A stretch of 64,000 bases of DNA from Aquiluna sp. KACHI24 (GTDB taxonomy: Bacteria > Actinomycetota > Actinomycetes > Actinomycetales > Microbacteriaceae), in assembly GCF_025997915.1 (NCBI RefSeq), contig NZ_AP026677.1:682001-746000 (forward strand), in the 5' to 3' direction. Below are positions 44,475-53,563 of this stretch, piece after piece (position 1 is the stretch's first letter; each line of letters opens with the position of its first letter). A model generated the notes under the pieces. That model was not told where the DNA came from. It saw only the letters and a program-made list of their open reading frames with translations, and made no database searches. Position numbers and translations under genes: made by a program.

Positions 44475-44920
44475 GCAACTCTTCGTTCGGCTTTAGACCT
44501 GATTAGGTCGATGGCTTCAACCCATGGCTTTCCTAGGGCGATGTCCACAAGTCGCCTCAGCTCCCGGTTGCTACCGTTCGAACGCTCAATGAGGCTTTCG
44601 AAGCGGCTGTAGCTCAACAGCTCTTCACCAATTTCGTTCAGCTCCGCACGGTGCAAACCAAGGTGCGGCACGAATGCGTATCTTTCGCCGGTGGGACCGA
44701 TGTACAGCAGTTCAAATGGTGCACCTAGCTCGGCCAGCCCCGATGCCAGGGACGCGCGAGCAGTCTGATCGATGACGGATTCCGAGCAGATTGAGAAAAG
44801 GCTTGCGTTGGGAGCGAGTTTCACGGCGGCATGCATGCCGAAGCGGGCCAGCAGCGCTTCGAAGCTTGCCAGCCGATGTGCTGGGATTTCACCGATCCAC
44901 AGCTCATTTACCTGATTCAT
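44471..44920 (-). CDS. DUF3145-like protein, divergent
   Basis: 149 residues. The C-terminal half (GERYAFVPHLGLHRAELNEIGE, then RRLVDIALGKPWVEAIDLIR) matches the pattern remembered for DUF3145, a family that follows fabF in many actinobacteria. The N-terminal half is harder to recognise. Here the gene is on the opposite strand to fabF rather than downstream in the operon. A GTG at 44926 is an alternative start. Function unknown; a link to fatty-acid synthesis is inferred only from neighbourhood. Confidence 0.68.
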   Translation of the reverse strand: MNQVNELWIGEIPAHRLASFEALLARFGMHAAVKLAPNASLFSICSESVIDQTARASLASGLAELGAPFELLYIGPTGERYAFVPHLGLHRAELNEIGEELLSYSRFESLIERSNGSNRELRRLVDIALGKPWVEAIDLIRSKAERRVA

Positions 44921-44990
44921 AGCCACCTAGATTCGTCTTCCCCAACGATCTGGATGGTCTTGCAAATCTAAACCTGGACCTAGGTGGTTG

Positions 44991-46415
44991 TCAAAACCTC
45001 TTTCGAGCCCTCTCCTGCAGCACTAACTCGGAGCGATCAGAGAGCTTTGACAACCCAGCAAAGACCTGGTTCATGCGCGGATTACCGCGAAGTTTTGCTT
45101 CGTTGGCAACCAAGAAGTTCCAATACCCAGCGGTCATTGGACATGCATTGGGACCGACTCTCACCTTTGGGTCGAATCTGCAACCCCCGCATAAGTTAGT
45201 CATCTTGCTTATGTATGAACCGCCCGCAGAGTAGGGCTTGGTTGACATTCGTCCACCATCGGCGTACTGGGACATGCCTATAACGTTGGCCGGCATGACC
45301 CATGGCGTCCCGTCGACGAACGCGTCAATGAACCAGTCGTTTAGGGCTCTGGGGTTAAGGCCGCGCTGCAGAGCAAAATTTCCCAGGATCATAAGTCGCT
45401 GAATGTGATGAGCCCAGGCATTCTTCGAAACAGACTCCAGGGCGTGAGATACGCATCGGGACTCAACTTCATCTCCCCTGAGATTTGCAAACCACTCTGG
45501 AAGTGGGGCATTCGCGTTCAAGAAATTTGACCCTTCGTAATCTTCTCCAAACTCCCAGTAGAGATGCCATACGTAGTCTCGCCAACCAATCACCTGACGA
45601 ATGAACCCCTCCACCGATTGCAGCGGTGCGTGGCCAGATCGATAGGCTTCCTCGACCCTTCGGACCACCTCCATAGGATCCAGCAATCCAAGATTCAAAG
45701 GAGCACTGAGCATCGAATGTGCCAAAACCCATTCGGTGTCGTAGACAGCGTCCTCATATGGCCCAAAGATCGGTAGCTGATGTTTGATGAAGTGATCTAG
45801 AGCCCGAAGTGCCTCCTCGCGACTCCCGGCGAACTTTCTGGGTCCATCCTCGCCGATGAATCGGACTAGACCGGACGCTTCAAGGGCGTCTAAATCCCTG
45901 CGCACCTGCGCGTCAATTTCATCTTCCAAGACTTCAAAGTGTTGAACGCCAAGACCGCCCTTTGGCACTGGTTTTCGATTGTCATGGTCGAAGTTCCACT
46001 GCCCCCCGCAGGGCTCGGTGCCATCCATCAGAACACCGAGAGTTCTCCGCTGATTTCGGTAGAAGGTTTCCAAGAGAAGACCCTTGCCCTTGTTGGCAAG
46101 CCATTGTTCCCGACTGCTGCAGAAACCTCTCGGTTCCGAGAGCGATACGCCCAGAGAGTTGGCCAGTGCCAGCATAGGTCTAGAAGTGGGTGAAACCGCC
46201 CTCGTCACGATGTTTGGGTCAAGTTCGCGATAGCTGGCCAACTTGACCAGAGTCACCCTGGGATCCATTGCTCTAGCCCTTATCGCGTAGAGAATGAGAT
46301 GGGCCTTTTGACGGTGATAAGTGCGCTTTGCGAACTGCGAAGTGACCTCAGGAAGAAGAATCTCTTCGCCTAAATCAAAATGTGGGCCGAGTTGGTCGGC
46401 AAATAACAGCTGCAA
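44991..46415 (-). CDS. phrB: Iron-sulfur bacterial photolyase/cryptochrome (PhrB type)
   Basis: 474 residues of the FeS-BCP branch (deoxyribodipyrimidine photolyase-related). The four cluster cysteines are Cys321, Cys409, Cys412 and Cys425; their spacing (88, 3, 13) is the same as in Agrobacterium PhrB, from memory. Also seen: QWNFDHDNRKPVPKG, YDTEWVLAHSMLSAPLNLGLL, and MSQYADGGRMSTKPY in the FAD region. PhrB repairs (6-4) photoproducts with light, fitting a sunlit surface-water bacterium. The TTG start has AGGTGG six bases upstream. Divergent from tdk. Confidence 0.92.
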   Translation of the reverse strand: MQLLFADQLGPHFDLGEEILLPEVTSQFAKRTYHRQKAHLILYAIRARAMDPRVTLVKLASYRELDPNIVTRAVSPTSRPMLALANSLGVSLSEPRGFCSSREQWLANKGKGLLLETFYRNQRRTLGVLMDGTEPCGGQWNFDHDNRKPVPKGGLGVQHFEVLEDEIDAQVRRDLDALEASGLVRFIGEDGPRKFAGSREEALRALDHFIKHQLPIFGPYEDAVYDTEWVLAHSMLSAPLNLGLLDPMEVVRRVEEAYRSGHAPLQSVEGFIRQVIGWRDYVWHLYWEFGEDYEGSNFLNANAPLPEWFANLRGDEVESRCVSHALESVSKNAWAHHIQRLMILGNFALQRGLNPRALNDWFIDAFVDGTPWVMPANVIGMSQYADGGRMSTKPYSAGGSYISKMTNLCGGCRFDPKVRVGPNACPMTAGYWNFLVANEAKLRGNPRMNQVFAGLSKLSDRSELVLQERARKRF

Positions 46416-46446
46416 TGGAAACCACCTATACGATTACAGAACAATC

Positions 46447-47040
46447 ATGAGCAAGCTTTACTTCCGCTACGGCGCAATGAATTCAGGCAAGTCAACCGCC
46501 TTGCTTCAAGCCGCGTATAACTATGAGGAGCGATCTCAGCACGTCCTGCTTGCAAAGCCGGCGATCGACTCCAAGGGCGATCGAAAGATCGTTTCTAGGC
46601 TTGGCGTGACTCGAGAAGTAGATTTCCTCGTCGAACCGAAAGATAACCTGCGAGAGCTTTTCAAGGCGCATCGAGACAGCCAGACAGATAGCAACGAGAT
46701 TGCATGCTTGCTAATTGATGAGGCTCAATTTTTGACCCCGGATCAGGTTGATCAAGCACTTGAACTAGCGGTCATAGACAAAGTGCCCGTTCTTGCCTAC
46801 GGCATCAGAACTGATTTTCAAACCAAATCGTTTCCTGGAAGCCGCAGGTTGCTAGAAATAGCCCACTCGCTTGAGGAGCTCAAGACCATTTGTCGCTGTG
46901 GCCGCAAAGCCATGTTCAATGGTCGCGTCATCAACGGCACCTTCACCTTTGATGGTGAACAGGTCGCTATCGATGGCGATCACGTCAGCTACGAGTCTCT
47001 CTGCGCATCCTGTTACCTCGAGAAGAAGCAAGTCATCTAA
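46447..47040 (+). CDS. tdk: Thymidine kinase
   Basis: 197 residues, type II thymidine kinase salvaging thymidine to dTMP. Seen: P-loop GAMNSGKST (9-17), LLIDEAQFL with the catalytic Glu, YGIRTDFQTKSFPGSRRLLE, and the lasso zinc site with CRCGRK and CASC. The ATG at 46447 starts MSKLYFRYG; upstream in-frame sequence is non-homologous and overlaps phrB. TACGAT at 46429-46434 may be its -10 box with a leader of only a few bases. The amidohydrolase follows directly after its stop. Confidence 0.94.
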   Translation: MSKLYFRYGAMNSGKSTALLQAAYNYEERSQHVLLAKPAIDSKGDRKIVSRLGVTREVDFLVEPKDNLRELFKAHRDSQTDSNEIACLLIDEAQFLTPDQVDQALELAVIDKVPVLAYGIRTDFQTKSFPGSRRLLEIAHSLEELKTICRCGRKAMFNGRVINGTFTFDGEQVAIDGDHVSYESLCASCYLEKKQVI

Positions 47041-48432
47041 GTGAGCGTTAGACTCCCAGCCTTCAGAGATGGTCACGCCCATCCAATATTCGCTGGCAGG
47101 GAGGCCTTAGGCCCTCAACTCGATGGCCTCAAAAGCATCGAACTTATTCTCGAAACTGTCGCCAAGTTTGCAAATGACAACCCAGCAACTGAGTGGATTG
47201 TCGGTGGGGCGTATGAACGCTCACTCGCCGACACATTTCTGGCGAGCTGGTTAGATGCGGTGGTGCCTGATCGCCCCGTGGTGTTGCACGCATCCGACCA
47301 CCACACCATTTGGGTAAATTCTGAAGCGCTCAGGCGTGCGGGAGTACTCGATAACTTCCCACAGGTCTTCCCCGGTTTCGCAGACACCGATTCAGCGGGC
47401 AAACCAACTGGCACGCTAAGAGAGTCCGGCGCTATGGACGTTGTCCTCTCATGCATTCCGCCGCTCAGCATGGAGGCTGAGCTGAAGGCTCTGGCCTGGT
47501 CTCAAGAGCGACTACTGGAAAACGGAATTGTTCAAGTCCAAGATGCCTGGATTGAACGAGGTATGGCAGAAATTTACCTGCAAGCGCTTGAACGAAACCA
47601 GCTGAGAGTTGCCACCAATCTCGCGTTTAGAGTGACTCCAGAGAACTTCGAACGTGACCTCGAGTACTTCCTCGATCTCCGACAAAAGGTTCAAGAGGCA
47701 AACTCGCACCTGCTAACGGCAAAGACAGCCAAGTTCTTCGCCGATGGAGTACTTGGAAGCGGGACTGCAGCCGTCCTAGAGCCATACATTGATGCTCACA
47801 CTCACGGAGAGCCAGTCTGGGATGTTCTACAACTCCAGCAAGCCGCAAACCTATATGCAAAGCATGGATTTCAGCTGCACATCCACGCCATAGGTGATGC
47901 AGCTGTTAGGGATGCTCTTTCGGTAATCGAATCGGCACCAAGAGGCGCACTACCGTCAGTTATTGCTCATGCGGAGCTAATTTCCAACGACGACATATCA
48001 CGCTTTGCAAAACTTGGGGTCATCGCCAACATGCAACCACTCTGGGCCAGGCCTGATGGCATGCTGCTGAGCTGCAAGCCGAGAATCGGTGAGCGCCTGG
48101 AGCAAATGTATAAAATGCGCTCGTTACTGAATGCAGGCGCAACAGTTAGCTTTGGATCAGACTGGCCCGTTAGTTCGGTATCGCCGCTTGAAGGAATTCA
48201 AACCGCCGTGACCAGAAGTTTTGAAGGCAATTCAAACAACCTCGCTGAAGCAATTGATGTCGACCAGGCGCTGTATGCATATACAACCGCAGTCAGGAAA
48301 CAACTGGGTTCAGCTGATCTCAATGAGACGGTGACCCTGTCGGCTGACCCCAGACGCGTTGACCCCGCCGAGATCTCCACCATCGAGGTGCTTGAAGTGA
48401 CACGGGGCAGAGAAGTTCTCTTCAGTCGCTAG
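47041..48432 (+). CDS. Amidohydrolase family 3 protein (YtcJ-like)
   Basis: 463 residues, amidohydrolase superfamily. Metal-site markers: FRDGHAHPIF (first HxH), VVLHASDHHTIWVN, KFFADGVLGSGTAAV, LHIHAIGDAAVRDAL, IAHAELIS, and GSDWPVSSVSPLEG with the late Asp. YtcJ-like enzymes hydrolyse amides, carbamates or formamides; the substrate is not predictable. The N-terminus begins almost at the first HxH, shorter than many homologues that start with a composite beta domain. The GTG start abuts the tdk stop. Two bases separate its stop from the convergent pullulanase stop. Confidence 0.85.
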   Translation: MSVRLPAFRDGHAHPIFAGREALGPQLDGLKSIELILETVAKFANDNPATEWIVGGAYERSLADTFLASWLDAVVPDRPVVLHASDHHTIWVNSEALRRAGVLDNFPQVFPGFADTDSAGKPTGTLRESGAMDVVLSCIPPLSMEAELKALAWSQERLLENGIVQVQDAWIERGMAEIYLQALERNQLRVATNLAFRVTPENFERDLEYFLDLRQKVQEANSHLLTAKTAKFFADGVLGSGTAAVLEPYIDAHTHGEPVWDVLQLQQAANLYAKHGFQLHIHAIGDAAVRDALSVIESAPRGALPSVIAHAELISNDDISRFAKLGVIANMQPLWARPDGMLLSCKPRIGERLEQMYKMRSLLNAGATVSFGSDWPVSSVSPLEGIQTAVTRSFEGNSNNLAEAIDVDQALYAYTTAVRKQLGSADLNETVTLSADPRRVDPAEISTIEVLEVTRGREVLFSR

Positions 48433-48434
48433 AC

Positions 48435-51011
48435 CTACTTAGTGCTTGAAAGCACCATCGTTGACTGTGCTGAAATGGCTACTTGCTTCCCGCCACTGAT
48501 CGTTTTGATTCCTCCGACCTTGGCGACAAGCCCCTGCGCCAAGACCTTCCAAGGGCCACTCGATGGCAATCTCACTAGCTTCGACTTTTTGGAAGAATTG
48601 TGAATCACGAAGATGCGCTTCACTCCATTGGTCTGGCTCTTCGCGTCCAATGAGTACGCAATCACATCGTTTGGAGTGGAACTGAACTTCAGTACGCGTT
48701 TGAGCTCCTGCACCTTGTTGATGCGGAAGGCCGAGTTGGCAGCTCGTATCTCTAACAAGCCCCTGAAGTAGTTGACCATGTCCAAGTTTCTCTCTCGATC
48801 TAGCCATTTGAGAGAGTTGACCCGGTCAGGTGACTTGTATGAATTCTCATCCCCATCCTTGGACCGCATGAACTCTTGACCAGCGTGGATAAATGGAATC
48901 CCCTGGGCCAGGATTGCGACGCTCGATGCCAGCGCGAAAACGCGCTTTCGCTCGGCATCTGTACTGGTTGGCATTGAGGTCTTTAGTTTGTCGAAAAGAG
49001 TGAGGTTGTCATGCGCTTCAACATAACTGACCGACTGTTCGGGTTGAGCGTTACCCCAAGAACCACGAACGTTTGAACCAAACTCCGTCTCGCCGGCGAT
49101 ACCCGCCATTACCTCGAGCTTCGATGAGCTCCTACCCGAGGCCCAGCCATTCTCCTCGGCCTTGAAAACGGATCCCTTCAGCCCATCACGAATGCCGTCG
49201 TTGAAATGAGCAATACGCTGCATGGCAGAGGCGTTGAATTGATTGGCCTTTCGGTCCGCAGCGAGGATGTCCCCCATGTTCCAACCTTCGCCGATAATCA
49301 AGAAGTTCTTGTCGATCAAATCAACACCCGCTCTTACGGCGTTCATGGTTTGCAGATCAAGGATGCCCATTAGGTCAAATCGGAAACCATCTAACTGGTA
49401 CTCCCTGGCCCAGTAGACCGAACTGTCAACTATGTATTTGCTAGCCATGGATCGCTCCGAGGCAACCTCATTACCAACACCTGTTCCATTCGCGAACGAG
49501 CCATCTGCGTTCTTCCGAAAGAAATAGCCAGGCACGAGCTTCTCGAAGCTGTGTGAACCAGCATCGAATACGTGGTTGTAGACCACATCCATGACAACCC
49601 TGAGACCCTTCGAGTGAAGAAACTGTATGGTCTGCTTTAGCTCAGAAATTCGATTCGCGGGGTCCGCAGGGCTGGTTGCATATGAACCCTCTGGAACATT
49701 GAAGTTCAAGGGGTCGTAACCCCAGTTGAATTGGTCACTCCTTGATTCATCGACTGTCTTGTAGTCATAAATCGGCAAGAGTTGAAGGTGGGTGACACCG
49801 AGATCCAGAACTGCATCAATCCCGGTCTTTGATTTTCCAGTTGGAGTTTTAGTACCCGTCTCGGTTAACCCCAAGAACTTACCCTTGTTCACAATCCCAC
49901 TTGAGGAATCCATTGCTAGGTCCCTCACGTGCAGCTCGTAGAAGACCGCATCAGTTGCAACGCCGGAGAATTTAGGTTTTGAGTGGTCGGCCCAGCCTGC
50001 GGGGTTCGTAGTTGAGAGATCTATCACCACTCCCTTTTCACCATTGATGGTTGCGGCCCTTACGTAGGGATCAACCGCTTCACTCCAAACTCCACCCAGC
50101 TTTACCCGATACGTGTAGATGGTTAGATTTTGGTCACCCGAGAGCGATGCAGTCCAGGTGCCTTTCTCCGACTTAGTCATGGGGACTGTCTTAGATGGGG
50201 TTGGATCAGATGCTGCGCCGTAAATCAACAGCTGTGCTTCCGTGGCCGTTGGTGCCCAAAGCCTGAATTTGGTTTCGGTCTTGGCATAGCTGTTTCCGAG
50301 ATCATCACCTGGATAGTGGAAAGCCTCTCTGAACTCATCGCTTCCGAAGAGTCCACCCAAATCTGGCGTGATGGAACCATACTCAGGGTGGCTGAACAAA
50401 ACCTCTCCACCCAAAGTGAGTGCCTTTGCAAGTCGAACCTCGAACCTGTTTGCGGTTGTGGCAGTCTCGGGAATAGGAGTGAGCGATGAGATAGCAGTTG
50501 CAGCTCCCGCTGTCGTAATGCTTAGTCCGCGCTCTAACGATGCGGCGTCGGTCTTTCTGTTGAGGGTTATCTCGGCGGTTGTGAAAGATTTCATCATGCC
50601 GGTGGCAAGCTTGGTGGTAATGGCCGGCCTTTCGTAGTAGATGGTTGGGTCCGCCTGAATCAGCCAAATCTCAGCCCTGCCGTCGACGAACTTGGTTACA
50701 AAACGATCCTGTTGCCCATCCTTGGTTTGCCACTCCCCCAGTCGCACAATAATTCCAAGCTGGTCAACATTTTGAGTACCCGGGACTTTTATGCGGGCCA
50801 CCTTGCCAAAACCATCATCCTCAGTGAATTCGTAGGCTTTACCCTCTCCTCCCTTAGGCCAAACCCAAAGGTTCCAGTCCTTATAGTCACCTTCAAAGCG
50901 TGTGTAGTGAACCGTTAGTTCGGTGGTCTCGTTTAGGGCACTCGCAGGGTTGATAAACCCGACCGCGATCGCGATGGAGATAAGGATTGAGAGAATTCGC
51001 TTCAAAGCCAC
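48435..51011 (-). CDS. pulA: Secreted type I pullulanase (GH13)
   Basis: 858 residues. Signal peptide 1-25 ending ASA, then a CBM41-like starch-binding domain (about 30-130), a CBM48-like domain (about 235-330), the GH13 barrel and a C-terminal beta domain. Catalytic residues: Asp546 (GFRFDLMG), Glu575 (IGEGWNMG) and Asp668 (VEAHDNL). The type I markers FNWGYDP (428-434) and YNHVFD (479-483 region) are present. It cleaves alpha-1,6 branches of pullulan, glycogen or starch outside the cell. No LPXTG or C-terminal membrane anchor is seen. The start is GTG 51011 or TTG 51005. Confidence 0.93.
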   Translation of the reverse strand: MALKRILSILISIAIAVGFINPASALNETTELTVHYTRFEGDYKDWNLWVWPKGGEGKAYEFTEDDGFGKVARIKVPGTQNVDQLGIIVRLGEWQTKDGQQDRFVTKFVDGRAEIWLIQADPTIYYERPAITTKLATGMMKSFTTAEITLNRKTDAASLERGLSITTAGAATAISSLTPIPETATTANRFEVRLAKALTLGGEVLFSHPEYGSITPDLGGLFGSDEFREAFHYPGDDLGNSYAKTETKFRLWAPTATEAQLLIYGAASDPTPSKTVPMTKSEKGTWTASLSGDQNLTIYTYRVKLGGVWSEAVDPYVRAATINGEKGVVIDLSTTNPAGWADHSKPKFSGVATDAVFYELHVRDLAMDSSSGIVNKGKFLGLTETGTKTPTGKSKTGIDAVLDLGVTHLQLLPIYDYKTVDESRSDQFNWGYDPLNFNVPEGSYATSPADPANRISELKQTIQFLHSKGLRVVMDVVYNHVFDAGSHSFEKLVPGYFFRKNADGSFANGTGVGNEVASERSMASKYIVDSSVYWAREYQLDGFRFDLMGILDLQTMNAVRAGVDLIDKNFLIIGEGWNMGDILAADRKANQFNASAMQRIAHFNDGIRDGLKGSVFKAEENGWASGRSSSKLEVMAGIAGETEFGSNVRGSWGNAQPEQSVSYVEAHDNLTLFDKLKTSMPTSTDAERKRVFALASSVAILAQGIPFIHAGQEFMRSKDGDENSYKSPDRVNSLKWLDRERNLDMVNYFRGLLEIRAANSAFRINKVQELKRVLKFSSTPNDVIAYSLDAKSQTNGVKRIFVIHNSSKKSKLVRLPSSGPWKVLAQGLVAKVGGIKTISGGKQVAISAQSTMVLSSTK

Positions 51012-51029
51012 CCCTTTGTGTTTTGACGG

Positions 51030-51103
51030 TGGGGCGTGCGGGACTTGAACCCGCGACCGACGGATTATGAGTCCGCTGCTCTAACCGGCTGAGCTAACGC
51101 CCC
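51030..51103 (-). tRNA. tRNA with CAT anticodon (Met elongator most likely)
   Basis: 74 bases. The acceptor stem GGGGCGT pairs with ACGCCCC, discriminator A, with CC but no full CCA encoded. Anticodon stem GCGGA/TCCGT with loop CTCATAA, anticodon CAT; T arm GCGGGTTCAAGTCCCGC. The D loop AGCCGGTTA is not initiator-like, and the first base pair is a normal G-C, so it is not the initiator. Elongator Met is favoured, but the lysidine-modified Ile2 tRNA cannot be excluded by eye. Confidence 0.9.
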
Positions 51104-51155
51104 CAACCTTGGAAAAGCTTAGCCCACGTGCCTAGCCAACCTCGGAGGTCTAGGC

Positions 51156-52601
51156 CTAGCTCTCGTCCTTGTTGCGGAGTCTCCGGGCTTGTTTCTTCAC
51201 CGCATCCTTGATCTCTTCGATCTGCTCTATGACCTCGTCCTTGAGTTCCTCCAGCTGTTCACGTAGCTCTTCAGATGCGTCGCTGATGCGCTCGCGAGCC
51301 TCTGAGGAAAGCTCCTCGGCCTTCCGCCTTAGGGTAAGGGTCTCATCGCGCCAGCTGGTGAGTGCAGAAGTCAAAGCCTCGCTCAGTCTTCCGATCGGGA
51401 GCAGGTAACCGGGGTCATTGTCCATGGTTGCGTAGCCAGATCCGACACCTCGGTAAAGATTTTCGAATATGTCTAATGTGCGACCAATGTCATGTGACTG
51501 AATTAGGTGCAGAGAGTTTTGGGACAGACGCTCAAGCTCAGTCGAATCCGCTTCAAGTACGAGCCGCAATTTCGCCGCAAGGTCATCGGCATCATCGGGT
51601 TCGAAGAGGTAGCCGTTGTCACCATCGTGAACCAGGTGTGGCAGTGCCATTGCATTGGCTGCAATTACCGGGCGACCGGAGGCCATGGCCTCCATGGTGG
51701 CAATTGACTGAAGCTCGGCAATTGATGGCATAACGAATACTGTTGCGCGTTCATATGCCAAAGGGAGCTCTGCGTCAGTGATGTGGCCGGTGAACTTCAC
51801 GCGGTCTGCAATCCCGAGATCCTTTGCCAAATTCTCTAGATTCTTACGCTCACCGCCATCGCCTACAAGCTCCACCTTCACATTTGGATGATCCTTCAAA
51901 AGCGCAACTGCTCGAAGCAATATATGAATCCGCTTTTCGTCATCGAGACGACCCAAAAACAGAAGCTGAGGATTCGAGTTCTGCGTAGGAGTTGCGTTCG
52001 CAAACTTTGCAGCCTCGATGCCGCAGGAGATCGCCATTACTTCGGTGAGGCCAGTCGCGCGCTCAAGCAAATCTGCAGCTCGTCTGGTAGGGGTCGTGAC
52101 CGCATCCATGCGACGCAGAATTCGCCCTGCATCCCACCAGATGAATTTCATGGCGGGCTTGTGTAAAAACTCTGGCAAGAAGGAGTACTTGATCAAGTTC
52201 TCGGGCATGATGTGGTTTGTAGCAAGCGTCTTGACATCAGCCCGCCTTGCGGCGCGGATCGCAAATCTTCCAACCAACAGATGAGATTGGACGTGAAGCG
52301 CGTCGGGTCTTATCTCCCGAAGGATTTTTTCAATTTTGCCCGTCAGACCCCAAGGCTCGACCCAACGAAGACTCTTATGGTTGGGGACACGATGAGACTT
52401 CAGTCGATGCAGAGTTAGTTGAGCTCCATCGTGAGTCTCGATTCTCGTTCCGTGTGTTTCATCAAAAGCCGCAGCAATAACGTGAACATCGTGACCACGC
52501 TTGGCTAGTCCGGCCGCGAGGCGTTCAGCAAACCTGGCTGCACCGTTGATGTCTGGCGCGAACGTATCGCATGCCAGAACCACTTTGAGTTTTTCTGACA
52601 T
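51156..52601 (-). CDS. GT4 glycosyltransferase with C-terminal coiled-coil tail
   Basis: 481 residues. The GT-B glycosyltransferase (family 4) covers about residues 1-385: DTFAPDINGAARFAERLAAGL, LHVQSHLLVGR, TNHIMPEN, CGIEAAKF, FLGRLDDEKRIHILLRA, and the donor site MPSIAELQSIATMEAMASGRPVIA. Such enzymes in actinobacteria glycosylate diacylglycerol or phosphatidylinositol; the exact acceptor is unknown. The last 75 or so residues form a heptad-like Glu/Lys/Arg-rich helix (ELREQLEELKDEVIEQIEEI) that is unusual for the family and may be amphipathic or oligomerising. The start overlaps the transporter stop (TAATG). Confidence 0.88.
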   Translation of the reverse strand: MSEKLKVVLACDTFAPDINGAARFAERLAAGLAKRGHDVHVIAAAFDETHGTRIETHDGAQLTLHRLKSHRVPNHKSLRWVEPWGLTGKIEKILREIRPDALHVQSHLLVGRFAIRAARRADVKTLATNHIMPENLIKYSFLPEFLHKPAMKFIWWDAGRILRRMDAVTTPTRRAADLLERATGLTEVMAISCGIEAAKFANATPTQNSNPQLLFLGRLDDEKRIHILLRAVALLKDHPNVKVELVGDGGERKNLENLAKDLGIADRVKFTGHITDAELPLAYERATVFVMPSIAELQSIATMEAMASGRPVIAANAMALPHLVHDGDNGYLFEPDDADDLAAKLRLVLEADSTELERLSQNSLHLIQSHDIGRTLDIFENLYRGVGSGYATMDNDPGYLLPIGRLSEALTSALTSWRDETLTLRRKAEELSSEARERISDASEELREQLEELKDEVIEQIEEIKDAVKKQARRLRNKDES

Positions 52602-53488
52602 TAGGCCTTTTGTTTGTCTAGTTGAGGGTGAAATTTTGAGAGCAATAGCACTCCAGTGATAGCAACGATACCCGAGAGTGAGAAACCGATGATCTGGATC
52701 GGGTCAGCTTGTTGCGCTTCACCGAGAAAAATAATCGCAATGCCAATCGCCACTGCAGGGTCAACGACTGTCAAACCAGCGATTACTAGATCCGGCGGTC
52801 CCGAAGCATAAGCGTTTTGTACGAACCAACCACCAAGAACGGTTGCCCCTACTAAAGCAAACACAGCAAGCAGCGTTAGCCACTCAAAATCTCCCTGACG
52901 GATTCGAAGTAAAACCACCTTGGCAAGCGACGCGACAAACCCATAAAGGACTCCAGCACCGAAGATGTAATGCAAGGGCCCTGCGGATTTCTTGGTGAAG
53001 AGAAATAGCAGGGCAAAAAGGGTGATCAACCCAACCAGGGCACCGACTATCAGAAGCAGCTGCCTGTCGGTGAGCAGTTGATCCTTGGCACCCTGGGAGG
53101 CAAACGCAACGAAGGATCCAACCCCGACCATGGTCAGCAAGATAGAGCCCAGTGTTCTAACGTCGAGCTTGATCTTGTGAATTCGGGCGTTTAGAAACGA
53201 GGTGATAATCAAGGCAATAGCACCGATCGGCTGCACCACAATCAGCGGCGCTAAAGCCAGTGCAGAGAGCTGCAGCAAAATCGCGAGCCCGAGAAAAACA
53301 GTTCCCATGAGCCATCTTGGCCGGGCCAAAAGCGAGGCAAGTTGGCGAATGCCAAGGGCCTTTGGCTTATCAGCCGAACTGCTCGAACCCGTTACCGCAT
53401 CGTTTTGAAACTGAGCACCTAGCGAGAGAAAGACTGCGCCCAATACCGCGAAAGCGATAGCGAGTAGGCGAAGGTCTTCAAAGGGCAT
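52601..53488 (-). CDS. Drug/metabolite-type (EamA-like) transporter
   Basis: 295 residues with about nine or ten membrane helices, starting MPFEDLRLLAIAFAVLGAVFLSLGAQFQND. The internal repeat (AIALIITSFLNARI near 120; VDPAVAIGIAIIFLGEAQQADPIQIIG near 245) fits the EamA/DMT or NIPA-like fold. Substrate unknown. The ATG at 53488 has GGAGAG upstream; an in-frame start at 53608 would run into the def gene on the other strand. Co-transcribed with the GT4 gene, so an envelope precursor is a possible but unproven substrate. Confidence 0.85.
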   Translation of the reverse strand: MPFEDLRLLAIAFAVLGAVFLSLGAQFQNDAVTGSSSSADKPKALGIRQLASLLARPRWLMGTVFLGLAILLQLSALALAPLIVVQPIGAIALIITSFLNARIHKIKLDVRTLGSILLTMVGVGSFVAFASQGAKDQLLTDRQLLLIVGALVGLITLFALLFLFTKKSAGPLHYIFGAGVLYGFVASLAKVVLLRIRQGDFEWLTLLAVFALVGATVLGGWFVQNAYASGPPDLVIAGLTVVDPAVAIGIAIIFLGEAQQADPIQIIGFSLSGIVAITGVLLLSKFHPQLDKQKA

Positions 53489-53551
53489 AAAAAGCTCTCC
53501 TAGTTCGCGACCTGCTAAGCCTAAATGAGTGAACCTGAATAAGCGCTGAGC

Positions 53552-53557
53552 TAGATT
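53552..53557 (+). promoter_or_regulatory. Putative leaderless -10 element of def
   Basis: TAGATT followed by six bases and GTG at 53564. The in-frame ATG at 53561 would be only three bases away. The leaderless layout seen in other genes here therefore favours the GTG. Confidence 0.5.
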
Positions 53558-53563
53558 GGCATG

